A stretch of 6,399 bases of DNA. Source: JAHEME01 sp034435035. Its GTDB lineage: Bacteria > Chloroflexota > Anaerolineae > Aggregatilineales > UBA3940. The translations under genes were made by a program, and so were the position numbers. The notes beneath the pieces are model-generated. The model made no database searches. It saw only the letters and a list, made by a program, of their open reading frames with translations, and was not told the DNA's origin. This document shows, piece after piece, positions 5,653 to 6,399 of this stretch. Position 1 is the first letter of the stretch; each line of letters begins with the position of its first letter. The DNA lies in NCBI GenBank assembly GCA_034435035.1, contig DAOTXW010000094.1, positions 1 through 6,399 of the forward strand. Direction: 5' to 3'.

Positions 5653-6399
5653 ATGACGATTGCCCCGGACGATGACCTGCGCGACCCCGCCCGCGCCCCG
5701 ATGCTGGGGGGCGCGGATCGGCCTGCCCTCCCGCCGGCGCTGACCGGGCTGGAGCCGCTGCTGGGAGGGGCGCGGCGGGCCGGCCCGGACCGGGCGCGCC
5801 TGCAGGCCCTGCTGGCGGCCCGCAGCGATGAGCAGCGCGCCGGGCTGATCGCGCACATCACCGCGCTGGGCCAGACCTCCCAGTACATCAGCGAACTGAT
5901 CCAGGTGGTGCCGGAGCACGCCCGCCAGCAGGTCGGCGCGTGGCGCGGCAGCTTTTCGCCCGGCGAGCGGGCCGCCGCGCTGGCCGCCCTGGCGCACATC
6001 GGCGGGCCGGAGTGCGTCGCGGTGCTGGTGGGCGCGCTGGCCGATTCGACCTACCAGGTGCGCACCGCCGCCGCGCAGGCGCTGGGCGCGGTGGCCGCCC
6101 GGCTGGACCCCGCCGATCCGCGCCCCGGGACCGTCTTTGAGGGCCTGGTCGCGGCGCTGCGCAGCCTGCCGGGCAGCGCCCGCACCGCGGTGGCCCGGCT
6201 GCTGGCGGCCGCTTCCCCCGATCTGGTGCTGGGGCCGCTGCTGGGCGACGGCCTCGCCGCCCCCGAATGGTGGTCGCGCCGCGAATCGGCCTGGGCGCTG
6301 GGCATGCTGGGCGACCGGCGGGCCACGCGCCGGCTGATCCGCGTGCTGGCGGCGGATCCCTCCGAGACGGTGCGGGCGACCGCCGCCTGGGCGCTGGGG
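5653..6399 (+). CDS. HEAT-repeat protein, 3' end cut by the window edge
   Basis: An uninterrupted frame of 249 codons runs from the ATG at 5653 to the last base with no stop, so the C-terminus lies outside the window. Residues 1-30 are Pro/Ala/Asp-rich and probably disordered. Residues about 31-100 are helical without an obvious repeat. From about 102 the sequence shows HEAT-like helix pairs: 'ERAAALAALAHIGG' with 'CVAVLVGALADSTYQVRTAAAQALGAV' (105-147), a second, less regular pair (160-195), and a third opening 'RRESAWALGMLGD' and ending at the edge with 'ETVRATAAWALG' (210-249). Such repeats form a superhelical scaffold for protein binding; the partner is unknown. There is no signal peptide or membrane segment. 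Codon third positions are overwhelmingly G or C and the Ala/Leu pattern fits true repeats, supporting a real gene. Met17 (5701) is an alternative start but also lacks a ribosome-binding site. A 9-bp hairpin (5691-5699 with 5708-5716) lies early in the coding region. Confidence 0.85.
   Translation, partial: MTIAPDDDLRDPARAPMLGGADRPALPPALTGLEPLLGGARRAGPDRARLQALLAARSDEQRAGLIAHITALGQTSQYISELIQVVPEHARQQVGAWRGSFSPGERAAALAALAHIGGPECVAVLVGALADSTYQVRTAAAQALGAVAARLDPADPRPGTVFEGLVAALRSLPGSARTAVARLLAAASPDLVLGPLLGDGLAAPEWWSRRESAWALGMLGDRRATRRLIRVLAADPSETVRATAAWALG

Noticed and set aside
5071..5997. A 308-codon minus-strand open frame opposite the hydrolase and HEAT genes
   Set aside because: It spans two real plus-strand genes and the promoter between them, and its composition (Arg/Gly/Ala-rich without motifs) is typical of a GC-rich shadow.
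1..6399. Mobile element, CRISPR array, RNA gene or defence/biosynthetic system
   Set aside because: No direct repeat array, transposase or integrase motif, tRNA/rRNA-like segment or clustered partner genes were seen. All five genes fit ordinary chromosomal families with similar base composition.

Overview
The window is GC-rich chromosomal DNA from a bacterium. Sec and lipoprotein signal peptides, Shine-Dalgarno sites and sigma70-type promoters all point to Bacteria. The mix of an NMT1/THI5-like binding lipoprotein, a GSDH-fold secreted protein, a UPF0173 hydrolase and a HEAT-repeat protein at high GC would suit a Chloroflexota (Anaerolineae-like) organism. That placement is an impression from gene content only; no marker gene is present.

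Layout. Three genes lie on the minus strand. From their upstream to their downstream end they are: a large secreted GSDH-family (PQQ glucose/sorbosone dehydrogenase-like) multidomain protein (4717-2231), a crotonase-fold enoyl-CoA hydratase/isomerase-family enzyme (2033-1245), and a substrate-binding lipoprotein of an ABC importer (1080-49). They are separated by 197 and 164 bases. The gaps contain hairpins and, upstream of the crotonase, a candidate promoter, so three separate transcription units are more likely than a tight operon. Two genes lie on the plus strand and diverge from the GSDH-like gene across an AT-rich intergenic region: a UPF0173 metallo-beta-lactamase-fold hydrolase (4927-5613), and a HEAT-repeat protein (from 5653) that runs off the right edge and appears to be leaderless.

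How they work together. No shared pathway is evident. The lipoprotein would deliver a small solute to a permease and ATPase that are not in the window but could lie beyond the left edge. The GSDH-like protein would act outside the membrane on a sugar or polysaccharide. The crotonase is a cytoplasmic acyl-CoA enzyme with an altered active site. The hydrolase and HEAT protein are neighbours with separate promoters.

Hunt result. I found no CRISPR array, transposase, tRNA, rRNA, toxin-antitoxin pair or defence system. The points worth a second look are the Glu-to-His replacement in the crotonase, the 28-base near-perfect palindrome at 1171-1198, the extended -10 placed exactly where a leaderless HEAT-protein mRNA would start, and the domain architecture of the GSDH-like protein.
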